From JAPLDA01 sp043783155 (GTDB lineage Bacteria; Bacteroidota; Bacteroidia; AKYH767-A; 2013-40CM-41-45), in contig JAYVZS010000054.1 of NCBI GenBank assembly GCA_043783155.1, forward strand, positions 62,001-126,000: a stretch of 64,000 nucleotides of DNA. The letters run 5' to 3'. This document shows positions 33,853 to 43,103 of the stretch, in pieces; position 1 is the stretch's first letter, and every line of letters begins with the position of its first letter. Position numbers and translations under genes: made by a program. The notes under the pieces were generated by a model. The model made no database searches, was not told the origin of the DNA, and saw only the letters and a program-made list of their open reading frames with translations.

Positions 33853-33881
33853 CAAATGTAAAGTATTTTAAACAAACCAAA
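33853..33881 (-). promoter_or_regulatory. candidate promoter of the carbonic anhydrase gene
   Basis: On the minus strand TTTG (plus-strand CAAA at 33878-33881), 17 bases, then TACATTTG (33853-33860). The -7 box is exact; the spacing is 2 bases shorter than the usual 19-20. Confidence 0.4.
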
Positions 33882-33972
33882 AACGTTTCATGTCTGAGCG
33901 GAGTATTTCTGGTGATCACAAACCTGTTGCTCAAAAAACAATCGAGATGAAATAAATTTCCGAAACGATCAA

Positions 33973-35913
33973 TCACTTTATCAAAGCAGCTTTTTCAAGA
34001 AATGACTTCGCCTTTACGCTATCGCCCGTTAATTGGTAACTGAGACCGATAAATTTATAGTTCTCACTGTCCGTTGAATCAAGTTCAAGACACTTGCTGA
34101 AATTTTCAATGGCTTTTGCATATTGATGCAGGTAAACATAACAACGTCCTATATTTTTATACACGGCAGTATCTTGCGGACTCAGGTCAATTGCTTTTTG
34201 AAAAACAGGAATAGCTTGCGAATAATTTTCCAAACCCAATAACGCACATCCTTTGTTATTGAAAACGTCCGCTTCAGTTTGGTTAGATTTTGTATACAAG
34301 TCAAGTTGAGTAATTGATTTTTCAAACTCTCCGTTTTTTAAATAGAGAAAGCCCAAACTTTTATGTGCATCCTGGTAGGAGGGGAGAATTGTTAATGCAG
34401 TTTCCAGTTCATGAATGGATTGAAGCAAAATTTCTTTTTTTGCTTCGCTGTTTTTCTCCAGGTAATATGCATCGTGCAGCAAAGCGACTCCGAGATTGTA
34501 ATGCATCCTCGCACTGTTCTCCACAATTTTTACATCGTGACTATATAAAGAGAGGTTGCTTTTCCAGTCCTGACTTCGCGCAAAAGTTCGGATAGAATAA
34601 ACTCCTGTCAGTAAAAAAGCTATAAGTAAAACGGATGAATTCAGAGAATAGAATTGTTTTATCCCGTTGTATTCCTGGTTGATGTTTTTCGTTTTTGAGT
34701 ATTTTAGAAGCAAGAAAGAGATGGCTATGCAAAAGCCCAGCGACGGCATGTACATAAATCTTTCGGCCATCGTAGATCCGATTAAAAGAAATAAATTGGA
34801 AACAGGCGAAAGCGTAATCAAATAGAACAGGATGGCAAACGATAAGATATTTTTTTTTCTGAGAGTGAGAATAGCATAAAATCCAAGCGCGCTGTAAATG
34901 AACAGGGCGAAAATAGCAGCAGGACTGCTGAATGTCTGGATCGCTATTTGTGAAAAAGAATAGTCGGATGACAAAGGGTGAGGTACAATTAAAAGAAGAA
35001 GGTATTTTAATAAAATATAAAATGCTGTTGCCACCCGGCTGAAATAATTTTCTGCACCCACCATCGTGTTATCGAGTAATGGAACCTGGTAGACCACAGG
35101 AATCGATTCGAGAATTTTGTAACGAATGAATAAATAGATAGCCGCTGCCCCGGCTAACACCAATGTTATACCTCCGATTTTTTTATAGTTAGTGTCTTTG
35201 AAAAAGAAGAGTAGCAGGGGAATGACGACAAGGAATGTTATTCCGGTTTCTTTGGATGTGAGCGAAAAGAACAAAAATAATCCTGCCAATACGAGATAGA
35301 GGATCGAGTTTTTTGAATAATATTTTAAGACAAACAAGGATGAAACAATGCCGAAAAGAAAACATAGGATTTCATCGCGGCTTTTAATGTTATCGACAAC
35401 TTCGGTGTGAATGGGATGAGCTGCGTATAGAAGTGCGCAGACAAAAGCGAAAATTAATTTTTGATTTTTAAATAGGTTATAAAGTAAAATAAACAGGAGG
35501 GAACAGGTAATCGCATACAGCAATACATTCATGAAATGGCTGACGTGCGGATTGCCGGGAAAGAAATTCCATTCGATGGCAAACATGATGAGGGAAGCTG
35601 GCCTGTACTGCGGCACTCGTATATTTCCGGAATATCCAAACCAGTAGTCTGATTTGAGCAGGTCAGCGATTCCTGAGAATCCCCTGTTGACTATTTTATT
35701 TTGGGCAACAGAGGCAGTATCATCAAGTGTATAGTCAAAGGAAATACTTTGAAAATAGAGAGCGAAAGCAAACAGGCCAATTACGATCGCCAGTGTGATC
35801 TTTAGTTTTCCGGGAGCAATTGCAACGCTTGAAATATTTACTTTTCCAACATGTTTCAATTGCAGGTCTCCCTTCGCAAATGGTTTTTGTTGTTTCTTTT
35901 TCTGTTCTGACAT
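33973..35913 (-). CDS. TMTC-like polytopic membrane protein with TPR domain
   Basis: A 646-aa protein. The N-terminal two thirds hold about ten transmembrane helices and resemble GT-C glycosyltransferases of the dolichyl-phosphate mannosyltransferase/TMTC type, with an acidic pair D64-D65 (YTLDD) in the first extracytoplasmic loop. The last 180 residues (about 460-640) are tetratricopeptide repeats (LGFLYLKNGEFEKSI, NIGRCYVYLHQYAKA and so on). The arrangement is common in Bacteroidota and is usually guessed to glycosylate exported proteins; this is unproven. It is monocistronic. Confidence 0.75.
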   Translation of the reverse strand: MSEQKKKQQKPFAKGDLQLKHVGKVNISSVAIAPGKLKITLAIVIGLFAFALYFQSISFDYTLDDTASVAQNKIVNRGFSGIADLLKSDYWFGYSGNIRVPQYRPASLIMFAIEWNFFPGNPHVSHFMNVLLYAITCSLLFILLYNLFKNQKLIFAFVCALLYAAHPIHTEVVDNIKSRDEILCFLFGIVSSLFVLKYYSKNSILYLVLAGLFLFFSLTSKETGITFLVVIPLLLFFFKDTNYKKIGGITLVLAGAAAIYLFIRYKILESIPVVYQVPLLDNTMVGAENYFSRVATAFYILLKYLLLLIVPHPLSSDYSFSQIAIQTFSSPAAIFALFIYSALGFYAILTLRKKNILSFAILFYLITLSPVSNLFLLIGSTMAERFMYMPSLGFCIAISFLLLKYSKTKNINQEYNGIKQFYSLNSSVLLIAFLLTGVYSIRTFARSQDWKSNLSLYSHDVKIVENSARMHYNLGVALLHDAYYLEKNSEAKKEILLQSIHELETALTILPSYQDAHKSLGFLYLKNGEFEKSITQLDLYTKSNQTEADVFNNKGCALLGLENYSQAIPVFQKAIDLSPQDTAVYKNIGRCYVYLHQYAKAIENFSKCLELDSTDSENYKFIGLSYQLTGDSVKAKSFLEKAALIK

Positions 35914-36037
35914 ATTTTGATACGAACCGATACTCCCATCAATTTGACGACTAAGTAATATAAAAGAATGAGACCATATTCAGGAATGGAGCAGATTTAT
36001 TTAACAGCTTTGCTCATCTAGTTTTCCAGGGTGAAAA

Positions 36038-36102
36038 AAAACATGCTGTTAAAAACGTTGGTTTGAGGGTGGCTTGTAGCGGTTTTTAAGAGTATGTTTT
36101 TT
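36038..36102 (-). terminator. long imperfect hairpin, probable terminator of the HupE operon
   Basis: Arms of about 20 bases (AAAACATGCTGTTAAAAACG and the complement of CGGTTTTTAAGAGTATGTTTT) pair with two or three mismatches around a loop of about 22 bases, with T runs at both ends. It lies 46 bp past the HupE stop and would end the minus-strand transcript of the metal/redox module. Its length also recalls the inverted repeats of small mobile elements. Confidence 0.5.
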
Positions 36103-36147
36103 GTGGGTGGGCTTTTGTTTTCTTCCGTCTTTATGATGAAGAAATTC

Positions 36148-36720
36148 TTATCCGGCAAAAAATATTCTCACAACTGTCCAATACAATGCAATGCAACCGA
36201 TGACGCTTGATAGCGGAAATACAATTCTTTCTTTATACCAAATTTTTTTGCTAAACCATTTACTTATTAAAAAGTATGCTAAAAGAATGATGGTAATTTG
36301 TCCGAACTCAACACCAAAGTTGAAGGAAAGCAATGCGCTTAAAAAATGAGTGGACGGTATTCCAATTTCTTTTAGAGCAGAAGCAAAGCCCATTCCGTGT
36401 ATTAAGCCGAAAAGAAAAATGATTACTAAACGATACGTGTTTATTTTATCGTGAACAATGTTTTCAATGGAAGTAAATAGAATAGATACTGCAATGAGAG
36501 GTTCTATTATTTGTGATGACGGTATGAAGTATTCCGCTGCGGTTAGCCCTAACGATAAGCTGTGTGCAACTGTGAATACAGAACATTGAATGATTACTGA
36601 TTTTACATCAGAGTTAAGAAAAAAAATACTTAAAATAAAAAGAATGTGGTCAAATCCCAATGGTATTACGTGCGTAAATCCTAATTGCAGATATTGCTTT
36701 ATGATTTCAAATAAGCTCAT
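36148..36720 (-). CDS. HupE/UreJ-family membrane protein
   Basis: A 190-aa polytopic inner-membrane protein with about six helices. It carries the motifs of the HupE/UreJ_2 family: GFTHVIPLGFDHILFI near 14-29, VAHSLSLG, and GLIHGMGFA with FNFGVEFGQ, rich in histidines placed within membrane segments. Relatives are thought to carry nickel, cobalt or copper. It is the last gene of the minus-strand cluster that includes two multicopper oxidases, 10 bp after the DUF1566 gene, which favours a metal supply role. The metal is not determined by sequence. Confidence 0.8.
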   Translation of the reverse strand: MSLFEIIKQYLQLGFTHVIPLGFDHILFILSIFFLNSDVKSVIIQCSVFTVAHSLSLGLTAAEYFIPSSQIIEPLIAVSILFTSIENIVHDKINTYRLVIIFLFGLIHGMGFASALKEIGIPSTHFLSALLSFNFGVEFGQITIILLAYFLISKWFSKKIWYKERIVFPLSSVIGCIALYWTVVRIFFAG

Positions 36721-36730
36721 TGAAAAATAT

Positions 36731-37912
36731 TTACTCTTTTAAAAGTTTGATTACAGAATTTGTTTTGTCAAATACTTTTAAAAAGTAAATTCCATTCGTG
36801 AGAAAGAAAAAGTTTTGTTGTTCAATATTTGTTCCGGAATAAATTATTTGTCCGACACAATTTGTGAGTTCAAATATTTCATCGCCATCTTTATTTTTTA
36901 AACTAATGGTTGAAGCAAATGGATTCGGATAAATTATCGTACCCGATATTTTAATTTCGCTTACTCCGGTAGTAGTTAGATTTCCACTTACACAAATTAA
37001 ATTGTGTTTGAGTGTTTTAAAATCATACGTTGTAATTCCAAATTGTGTATCCAAATACCATGCTTTGGTTGTTTGATTCGGTAAGGTTGTAGATGACCAG
37101 TATTTGTTTGCGCTCATTACACCAAAGAAATTTGTGTTCAATGATGGACTGATCATCGTCTCATCAGTGATGGATTGCAACTCTTTAATGTTGGGCAAAC
37201 GCCAGTTTCGTATGCCTGTTAGTGAAAGTGTATCAGCGTATGTGAGCGATTGTTCCCATGTCAGTGTATCTGCATAAGGAATTTGCTGCCAAATTAAATT
37301 CGTGAGATTATCTGTAATTGTTCCGTCACCATTGTTTGTAAAATGATTTGGAATTACCGATGGAGTTGTAATGTCTCTCACCACTCTTACATGAAATCTT
37401 TTTATTCCGCCTGCACTAATGGTTTCTGTTTTAGGATGATTGCCGATCCCTCCTCCCGCATTTGTAACCCAAACTTTGTTGCTGTCGTTTGCCTGTCGGT
37501 CGCTTGTCCACCAATATTCGGCAAGTGTTGCTGTAAATACTGAAACATCTAAAGCAGGATTGCTGTGTTGATGATTGAGAATACTAAATGATTCGTGTGC
37601 GTTAGGCAATCGCCAATCTGTGTAACCTCCAAGCGTAAGTGTATCACAATATAAGATTGCATTTTCAATTGTCATTTCTCCTCCGTCAGTTTGTTGCCAC
37701 ATCAATCCAGTGATGGTGTCGGTTACTGTTCCGTTTCCATTCAGCATAAAAAATGGAGCATTGATTGTATAGTCATTGTCTTCTCCAAATGTTGTTGTGT
37801 AACTTGTTGTTTCACCTGTGTCGGGTAATCGCAACATTGTTTTGTTGGTGTTTTGTGCAAAGGTTATTATGGCAATCAGGCAAAAGTGAGCAACGAGAAG
37901 TATTATTTTCAT
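36731..37912 (-). CDS. T9SS-secreted protein with two DUF1566 domains
   Basis: A 393-aa exported protein: signal peptide (1-19, ending ITFAQ), two DUF1566/Lcl-type units (about 55-180 and 190-310), each with a GLMWQQ or NLIWQQ start and a DWRLPN or NWRLPN core, and a T9SS type-A sorting domain (about 325-393, IYPNPF). DUF1566 is often found in surface or fimbrial proteins; its function is unclear. The start codon directly follows the stop of the upstream gene. It is part of the AT-rich secreted module. Confidence 0.78.
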   Translation of the reverse strand: MKIILLVAHFCLIAIITFAQNTNKTMLRLPDTGETTSYTTTFGEDNDYTINAPFFMLNGNGTVTDTITGLMWQQTDGGEMTIENAILYCDTLTLGGYTDWRLPNAHESFSILNHQHSNPALDVSVFTATLAEYWWTSDRQANDSNKVWVTNAGGGIGNHPKTETISAGGIKRFHVRVVRDITTPSVIPNHFTNNGDGTITDNLTNLIWQQIPYADTLTWEQSLTYADTLSLTGIRNWRLPNIKELQSITDETMISPSLNTNFFGVMSANKYWSSTTLPNQTTKAWYLDTQFGITTYDFKTLKHNLICVSGNLTTTGVSEIKISGTIIYPNPFASTISLKNKDGDEIFELTNCVGQIIYSGTNIEQQNFFFLTNGIYFLKVFDKTNSVIKLLKE

Positions 37913-39145
37913 TTATTGAATAATTAATTTTTGATTAAATTGATAATCGCCTACCGTGATTTTAACGACATAAACTCCGCAAGGAATATTATCCAGGAAG
38001 ACTTTTCCTGAATAGTTAGCGGTCTCAAAAATTTTCTCTCCGGAAGAATTAAAAATGCTGATATTTATTATTTGGTTATTTTTAATTGTGCTGTCAAAAG
38101 TAATTTGAAATTCTTTTTTTGCAGGGTTGGGGAAAATGTGAATTGCTTTATTCATGTTTCCATTTTGCATTATACCAGTGATGGAAGAAACAGTATGCCG
38201 CACAATAACTTCATTATCTAAAATAAGATTGGTGCTCCAAATAAATTGCGCATCATCGGAAGGGTCGTCAAAAATGTTTGTGAAATTGGTGTAGGCAGGT
38301 TTGTTGTTTACGCCAACAGTTGCGTTAGAATAAATTGTTGCAGTTGGAAATATTGAATCATTAAAAGATGCGTCCATCCAATTTGATGGTCTGCTCCAAT
38401 GCAAACCGTAATAACTTGTTCCATTGTTTGAATCTTGTGTGCTGCAATTATTTGAAAGACGCTGTGAACCATTTTCAGCCGGACAAGTTAAATCAATGAT
38501 TGGGGACGTATAAAAAGTTTGCGCTTTCCAATCACTTCCTGTTGTTGCGATAATATTGTTTAACGAATCTTTAAAAACCGCCACCATTCCTCCATCTCCC
38601 ATGTGATATAGAAAACCATTATTGTTTTCGCAACCAACTCCCAAGTGTTCTTCCCAATCAACTAACAGCATTGCAATCGTAAAAGGTCTGTTAACCCTGA
38701 AGCGGATAATGTTTGAATTGAATTGCGTGTAAGGAACATTGTCTTTGCCGACAGCAATTCCATTGATGTACATTTCAAAATAATTGTCGGCAAAAATGAA
38801 AGCGGTAATTAATTCCCCGTTTGCGTCAATGTTAATAATATCAGAACCATTTAATGCAGCCAATGCTAAAGCAGATGTTGCATACGTTGCGCCCGTGCAA
38901 GGATTGTAAAGGTTGGATGCAAACGGAAAAGAGGTGTTTGTAAAATTAACGACAGCAGGCACCGTCCAAACGGTAGCATCAGTAGCGGTAATAGAACCGA
39001 TGTCGGTGATTCTTCCATTGGTGCACGAATAAAGATTAGCAGATGTAGTTATTGCTAATCCTTGAGTGACGGAAGCAGTTCCCATATATTGAGCGTTCGC
39101 AAAAAAAGGGAAGTAGAATAAGAATAAATAAATTGATTGTTTCAT
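37913..39145 (-). CDS. T9SS-secreted protein of unknown function
   Basis: A 410-aa exported protein with a signal peptide (1-18, ending FANAQ) and a C-terminal T9SS sorting domain (about 335-410, HIFPNPAKK). The central part (about 20-320) is beta-rich with many Asn, Thr and Trp residues and six or more Cys (CPAENG and NNCSTQDS among them), which suggests disulfides in an extracellular fold. No known enzyme motif was recognised. It abuts the DUF1566 gene and follows the YHYH gene by 31 bp, so it should be co-expressed with them. Confidence 0.68.
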   Translation of the reverse strand: MKQSIYLFLFYFPFFANAQYMGTASVTQGLAITTSANLYSCTNGRITDIGSITATDATVWTVPAVVNFTNTSFPFASNLYNPCTGATYATSALALAALNGSDIINIDANGELITAFIFADNYFEMYINGIAVGKDNVPYTQFNSNIIRFRVNRPFTIAMLLVDWEEHLGVGCENNNGFLYHMGDGGMVAVFKDSLNNIIATTGSDWKAQTFYTSPIIDLTCPAENGSQRLSNNCSTQDSNNGTSYYGLHWSRPSNWMDASFNDSIFPTATIYSNATVGVNNKPAYTNFTNIFDDPSDDAQFIWSTNLILDNEVIVRHTVSSITGIMQNGNMNKAIHIFPNPAKKEFQITFDSTIKNNQIINISIFNSSGEKIFETANYSGKVFLDNIPCGVYVVKITVGDYQFNQKLIIQ

Positions 39146-39176
39146 TAATTTTTACTTAATTGTTTTTATTTATTCG

Positions 39177-40796
39177 TTATTGAACAACTAACTTTTTAGT
39201 CAATTGATTTTTTGGAAACTGAATTTTCACAACATAAACGCCCTTTGCTAAATTTTTAATTGCAGTGGTTTGCTGATAATGTTGCGTCTTATAAATCAAT
39301 TCACCTTTCAAATTATAAATAGAAATTTCCTGAACATCTTTTTCCTGAACAGCATTACTTAATCGCAAAGAAAAACTTTCATGAGTTGGATTCGGATAAA
39401 TCATCACATCATTATTTGCAGCAACAATTTCATTTACCGATGTTGGAACAACACAGGGAACAAAACCATTGTAAGTGGAAGTAGTAGTACCCGTTTGAGT
39501 GTAAAAATTAAAAACATATTGACCGCCAGTTGTCCAATTGTAAACCATTGAATCAGTGTTGCCGCTTAATGTATATGTCAACGTGTAACCGTTGTTAGTT
39601 GCATTGGGTTGGCAATTTGTAATCACTGCACCGGGCAATGGATTTTGTCCCGGACGAATAGGATTTGCATGTGGCTGCGGAATAATTTGATGCGTTGTGT
39701 CTTCAGTTACAACTCCAACCATGTAGCCAATCATGTAAGGTGCGGCAGCCACTCCGTGATAATGATAAACTCCGTTTGTGCCGAAGTGCCCGTTGTTTGT
39801 ATCAAGCGGAGCCATTGCAGAACCATCCGGTTCTAAATTTCCATACACTGCAAAACCATCTAATGCATAAGCGATGGGCAAAGTTGGTGAAGTGAAATTA
39901 TACAAACTCATGGGTGCGATGTGATAATGATAATCATCTGCACGTCCGCAATGTCCGCCCCAATTATCTAATTGCCCTGTGAGAAATGCATCAGCACCTG
40001 TATTTGTATAAGGATTAAAAATAGCAATACCATTTACTGCAACTGCAATTGCACCTCTTGTAAAATGCGCAGGACTTACGGGAACAGGCGTCGCTGCAAG
40101 AACCGGACTTAATGGAATGCTCCAGGCATTGTTGCCGACATAACATTGCGGAATGGGAACTTGCTGTTGCCAGTTTGTAATACCGGTCATCATTGGATGA
40201 GTAGCAGGTATGCCGTTTGATTCTACATAAAAATAATTAGCATCCCAGTGGGTATAAACATTGGGTTTGAATGGTGTGAAAGCTGAATCAACAAAAAGAG
40301 GATCTGTTATGCTTTGCATGGATTGAAAAACTTTAGTTGTGAAACTGAACAGTGTCATAACTACACCAACTGATAAAATAGGAATTAAATATTTTAGTTT
40401 CGCTCTGTCTGCAACTTTATAAAAATAGAAGCCAAGTACGATGAGAATTAGTACCACAATTAAAATTTTTAAATAAATTGGAGATTGCCTTTCAACTTGC
40501 TTTGAATTTTGAACAAACGGTTTGTAATTTAATTCTTTTACCCATTCCGCTTTTTTTAGTGCAAACGCCTGGTCTTCTTTAGAAAAATAGGCCATTGGAT
40601 AATTTACAATTTTATTATTCGCATCTTCTATAAAAATATTTTCATTTTTATACATGTAAAAAGAACCGTCAACAGATTTGTTTTCCCTTTCAACAATCCA
40701 ATGCCTTAAAATTACTTTATCATAATTAATGGTATGTGCAGAAAGGAAGTTGCTCAAGAGAAAAAGGAGTATGACTAAAATGTTTTTGATTTTCAT
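39177..40796 (-). CDS. YHYH-domain protein with T9SS tail and internal membrane helices
   Basis: A 539-aa protein. After a signal peptide (1-20) comes a small domain, then two hydrophobic helices (about 107-125 and 134-152), then a YHYH domain with two copies of the name-giving motif (DDYHYH near 287 and GVYHYHG near 345), and finally a T9SS type-A sorting domain (about 465-539, IYPNPTHE). YHYH proteins are often found near copper enzymes; the His clusters could bind metal. Two membrane helices in a protein with an outer-membrane sorting signal are unexpected, so it may be an old fusion or be processed. Confidence 0.78.
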   Translation of the reverse strand: MKIKNILVILLFLLSNFLSAHTINYDKVILRHWIVERENKSVDGSFYMYKNENIFIEDANNKIVNYPMAYFSKEDQAFALKKAEWVKELNYKPFVQNSKQVERQSPIYLKILIVVLILIVLGFYFYKVADRAKLKYLIPILSVGVVMTLFSFTTKVFQSMQSITDPLFVDSAFTPFKPNVYTHWDANYFYVESNGIPATHPMMTGITNWQQQVPIPQCYVGNNAWSIPLSPVLAATPVPVSPAHFTRGAIAVAVNGIAIFNPYTNTGADAFLTGQLDNWGGHCGRADDYHYHIAPMSLYNFTSPTLPIAYALDGFAVYGNLEPDGSAMAPLDTNNGHFGTNGVYHYHGVAAAPYMIGYMVGVVTEDTTHQIIPQPHANPIRPGQNPLPGAVITNCQPNATNNGYTLTYTLSGNTDSMVYNWTTGGQYVFNFYTQTGTTTSTYNGFVPCVVPTSVNEIVAANNDVMIYPNPTHESFSLRLSNAVQEKDVQEISIYNLKGELIYKTQHYQQTTAIKNLAKGVYVVKIQFPKNQLTKKLVVQ

Positions 40797-40812
40797 TTTT
40801 TATTAGGTTTTG

Positions 40813-41448
40813 TTATTTTCTAAAGTGTATCTGGCAGCCCAACGATTTTGATTCTTTTATTTCAACTTCTTTTCCTTTCAGCAAAGCGTCAACAGCATTG
40901 GCGACATATTGATTTTTCACTTTCTCCGGCTCGGCACCATTGTCATCAATGGCTCCGTTGTATTTAATTATGTATTCTCCTTTTTCTTTCCACACGACAA
41001 AGGCATGTGGGGTTTTTTGCGCCCCGAAATTTTTTGCCGCTGTTTGTGAGCCATCAAATAAATAAGGGAAGTTAAATTTCTCCTGCTTTGCTTTCGCAAT
41101 CATTTTAGAGTAAGTATCCTCTTCATACGCAACTGTATCTGTTGAGCTGATTGCAATTAAAGGCACGCCTGATGATTTGTACTTCGTGTTCAACTTGCTC
41201 ATTCTATCCGGATACAATTTTGCAAACGGGCAGTGATTACAAGTGAAAACAATAATGAATCCTTTTGCATTTTTATAATCAGACAATGAAATGGTTTTTC
41301 CGTCAATATTTTTTAATCTGAAATCATTAATGGAGTTACCAATAATTGATTTTGTTTCATAACGGAAACTTTGGAATATAAAAATAACTAAGATTAGCGC
41401 AGCTGTAGTTGCGAATACAGAACAAGTTTTGATTATTTTATTTTTCAT
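40813..41448 (-). CDS. membrane-anchored thioredoxin-fold redoxin
   Basis: A 211-aa protein with an N-terminal anchor or uncleaved signal (about 9-28) and an AhpC/TSA-like thioredoxin domain. The active site is C70-N-H-C73 in FTCNHCPFAK, and a cis-Pro loop follows (KTPHAFVV). It probably acts in the periplasm as a thiol oxidoreductase or reductase. Its ATG overlaps the stop of the upstream arylsulfotransferase-like gene by 4 bp (ATGA), showing translational coupling. In this cluster it may keep cysteines of secreted or metal-binding proteins reduced. Confidence 0.8.
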   Translation of the reverse strand: MKNKIIKTCSVFATTAALILVIFIFQSFRYETKSIIGNSINDFRLKNIDGKTISLSDYKNAKGFIIVFTCNHCPFAKLYPDRMSKLNTKYKSSGVPLIAISSTDTVAYEEDTYSKMIAKAKQEKFNFPYLFDGSQTAAKNFGAQKTPHAFVVWKEKGEYIIKYNGAIDDNGAEPEKVKNQYVANAVDALLKGKEVEIKESKSLGCQIHFRK

Positions 41449-43097
41449 TCTTTAATAATTTTTTCAGTGACAGTGATTTTGTTTTTAGTGGTTGTGATCT
41501 GTAAAAAATAGATTCCATTTGATAAGTATGAAAAATCTTGTGTTTCGATTTGCTGACCACTATAAATAATTTGCCCTAAGCAATTCTTTAATTCAAATAG
41601 TTTATCCTCATTTTTTGATTGGAAATTAATATGTGTTTTAAAAGGATTAGGATAGGCTTGCGAAATTATATCAGAAACATTATTAGGTTCATTCAATCCT
41701 GTTACCATTGTACAATTGTATGGCAATGGATTCAATTCAATTGGATTTCCTGGTGTCAATGTTTGTCCGATGAAACCATTGTAATGGGTAGGATAAAAAA
41801 CACATCTGAATGTTTCATTCGCGTGAGTCGTGGTGCCTTGAGAAATAGGACCTGTGCTATCAACGGGATTTTTATAATCCCATACTATATTACTTAAAGA
41901 ATCTATTTCAAAGAAATGTCCTTTTGTAGCTTCGCAAATTAAAGTGTTCCCGTTTATGAGCCTTTGAGCACCACCCATTACAGGTGTGTAGAAACTTGTC
42001 GGCACAGCAGCCATATAAGTCCAATCTGTAATAATAGGACCATATGGCTGACCGGCAGCTAAAGTGTAATCACCAAAGGCATCAACGGGTTGCGAAATAA
42101 TATCAACGGAAGCAGCATTGCCACCCGGTCTGTTAACACCATTGTTAAAAATCATAATTTTATTTTCACCCGGATATGTTTGAGGAATCCATGTAGGATT
42201 ATGTTGTTGAAATAATTTCCGGTCTGCAACAGTACCTCTGTTATATGCCTGCGGATTTCCCCACCGGTATAAAAAGTCACCTCCTATATTATGATTTCCT
42301 CCGCTGTGGGTAGCTGCTTGCGCAGTAGTAGTGCTATGGTCAATTATATATATTTCACTTAAATTATGAGAACTAAATAGTACCTGGTCAAGAGTTGGAT
42401 TGTAGGTAACCGAATTCAAATGTATCCAGTCAACCTGTGTGGCGGTGTTAGTACCATTAAAATTAATATTAAGAAGTTCAGGATGGTCTGTAACCACACC
42501 GTAATTTGTTTTTGTTGAATCATAATCCTGAACAAGATGGTCAAAAAGATTCCACTGCCACACAATGTTTCCACCTGTAGCGCCTACCGGTTGTATCTCT
42601 TCTAATTTTGCACTCCACAAAGAATTACCAACAATTGTTGGATTTCTACCAGCTGCTATTGCTTGTGCAGCAGTGTAACTTGTCCATATTGCTACAATAA
42701 TATTTCCATTTGGCAACGGACAAATGTCATGGTTTTGAATTTCAGTAGCGGTTGAAATAGTATAAGACCATGTTAGATTATTATTCCAGTCATATTTTTC
42801 AATCATTCCACCTGCAGAACCCTGACCGTTGAAGGCTGCATTCTGAATCTTTTCACTTCGTAATAAACTTCCATCAGGAAGTAAATAAACTGACATGCCG
42901 GGATTGTGGGGACTTGCCCACTGATGAATTTTTTTGCCACATTTATCAATAAGATAAGTGGTATCCGAGCGAATAGGAGCAAACAAAACATAGCCATCTA
43001 ACGAACCTGCGTTTTGTGTAAACAATCCTACTGTTTGCTGTGCTTTTGCAGATAATACAACTACAAATAATAGATATGCAATTATTATTTTTTTCAT
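41445..43097 (-). CDS. T9SS-secreted arylsulfotransferase-like beta-propeller
   Basis: A 550-aa exported protein with signal peptide (1-19, ending SAKAQ), a beta-propeller resembling arylsulfotransferases (ASST), with blades reading NGNIIVAIW, NGNTLICE and similar and conserved Trp/His such as QHNPTWIPQ and HANETFR, and a T9SS sorting domain (about 475-550, AYPNPFKTH). Characterised ASST enzymes transfer sulfate between phenols in the periplasm; sulfotransferase activity here is inference from fold only. It is 6 bp after the multicopper oxidase and 4-bp overlapped with the redoxin gene. Confidence 0.75.
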   Translation of the reverse strand: MKKIIIAYLLFVVVLSAKAQQTVGLFTQNAGSLDGYVLFAPIRSDTTYLIDKCGKKIHQWASPHNPGMSVYLLPDGSLLRSEKIQNAAFNGQGSAGGMIEKYDWNNNLTWSYTISTATEIQNHDICPLPNGNIIVAIWTSYTAAQAIAAGRNPTIVGNSLWSAKLEEIQPVGATGGNIVWQWNLFDHLVQDYDSTKTNYGVVTDHPELLNINFNGTNTATQVDWIHLNSVTYNPTLDQVLFSSHNLSEIYIIDHSTTTAQAATHSGGNHNIGGDFLYRWGNPQAYNRGTVADRKLFQQHNPTWIPQTYPGENKIMIFNNGVNRPGGNAASVDIISQPVDAFGDYTLAAGQPYGPIITDWTYMAAVPTSFYTPVMGGAQRLINGNTLICEATKGHFFEIDSLSNIVWDYKNPVDSTGPISQGTTTHANETFRCVFYPTHYNGFIGQTLTPGNPIELNPLPYNCTMVTGLNEPNNVSDIISQAYPNPFKTHINFQSKNEDKLFELKNCLGQIIYSGQQIETQDFSYLSNGIYFLQITTTKNKITVTEKIIKE

Positions 43098-43103
43098 TTT
43101 TAT

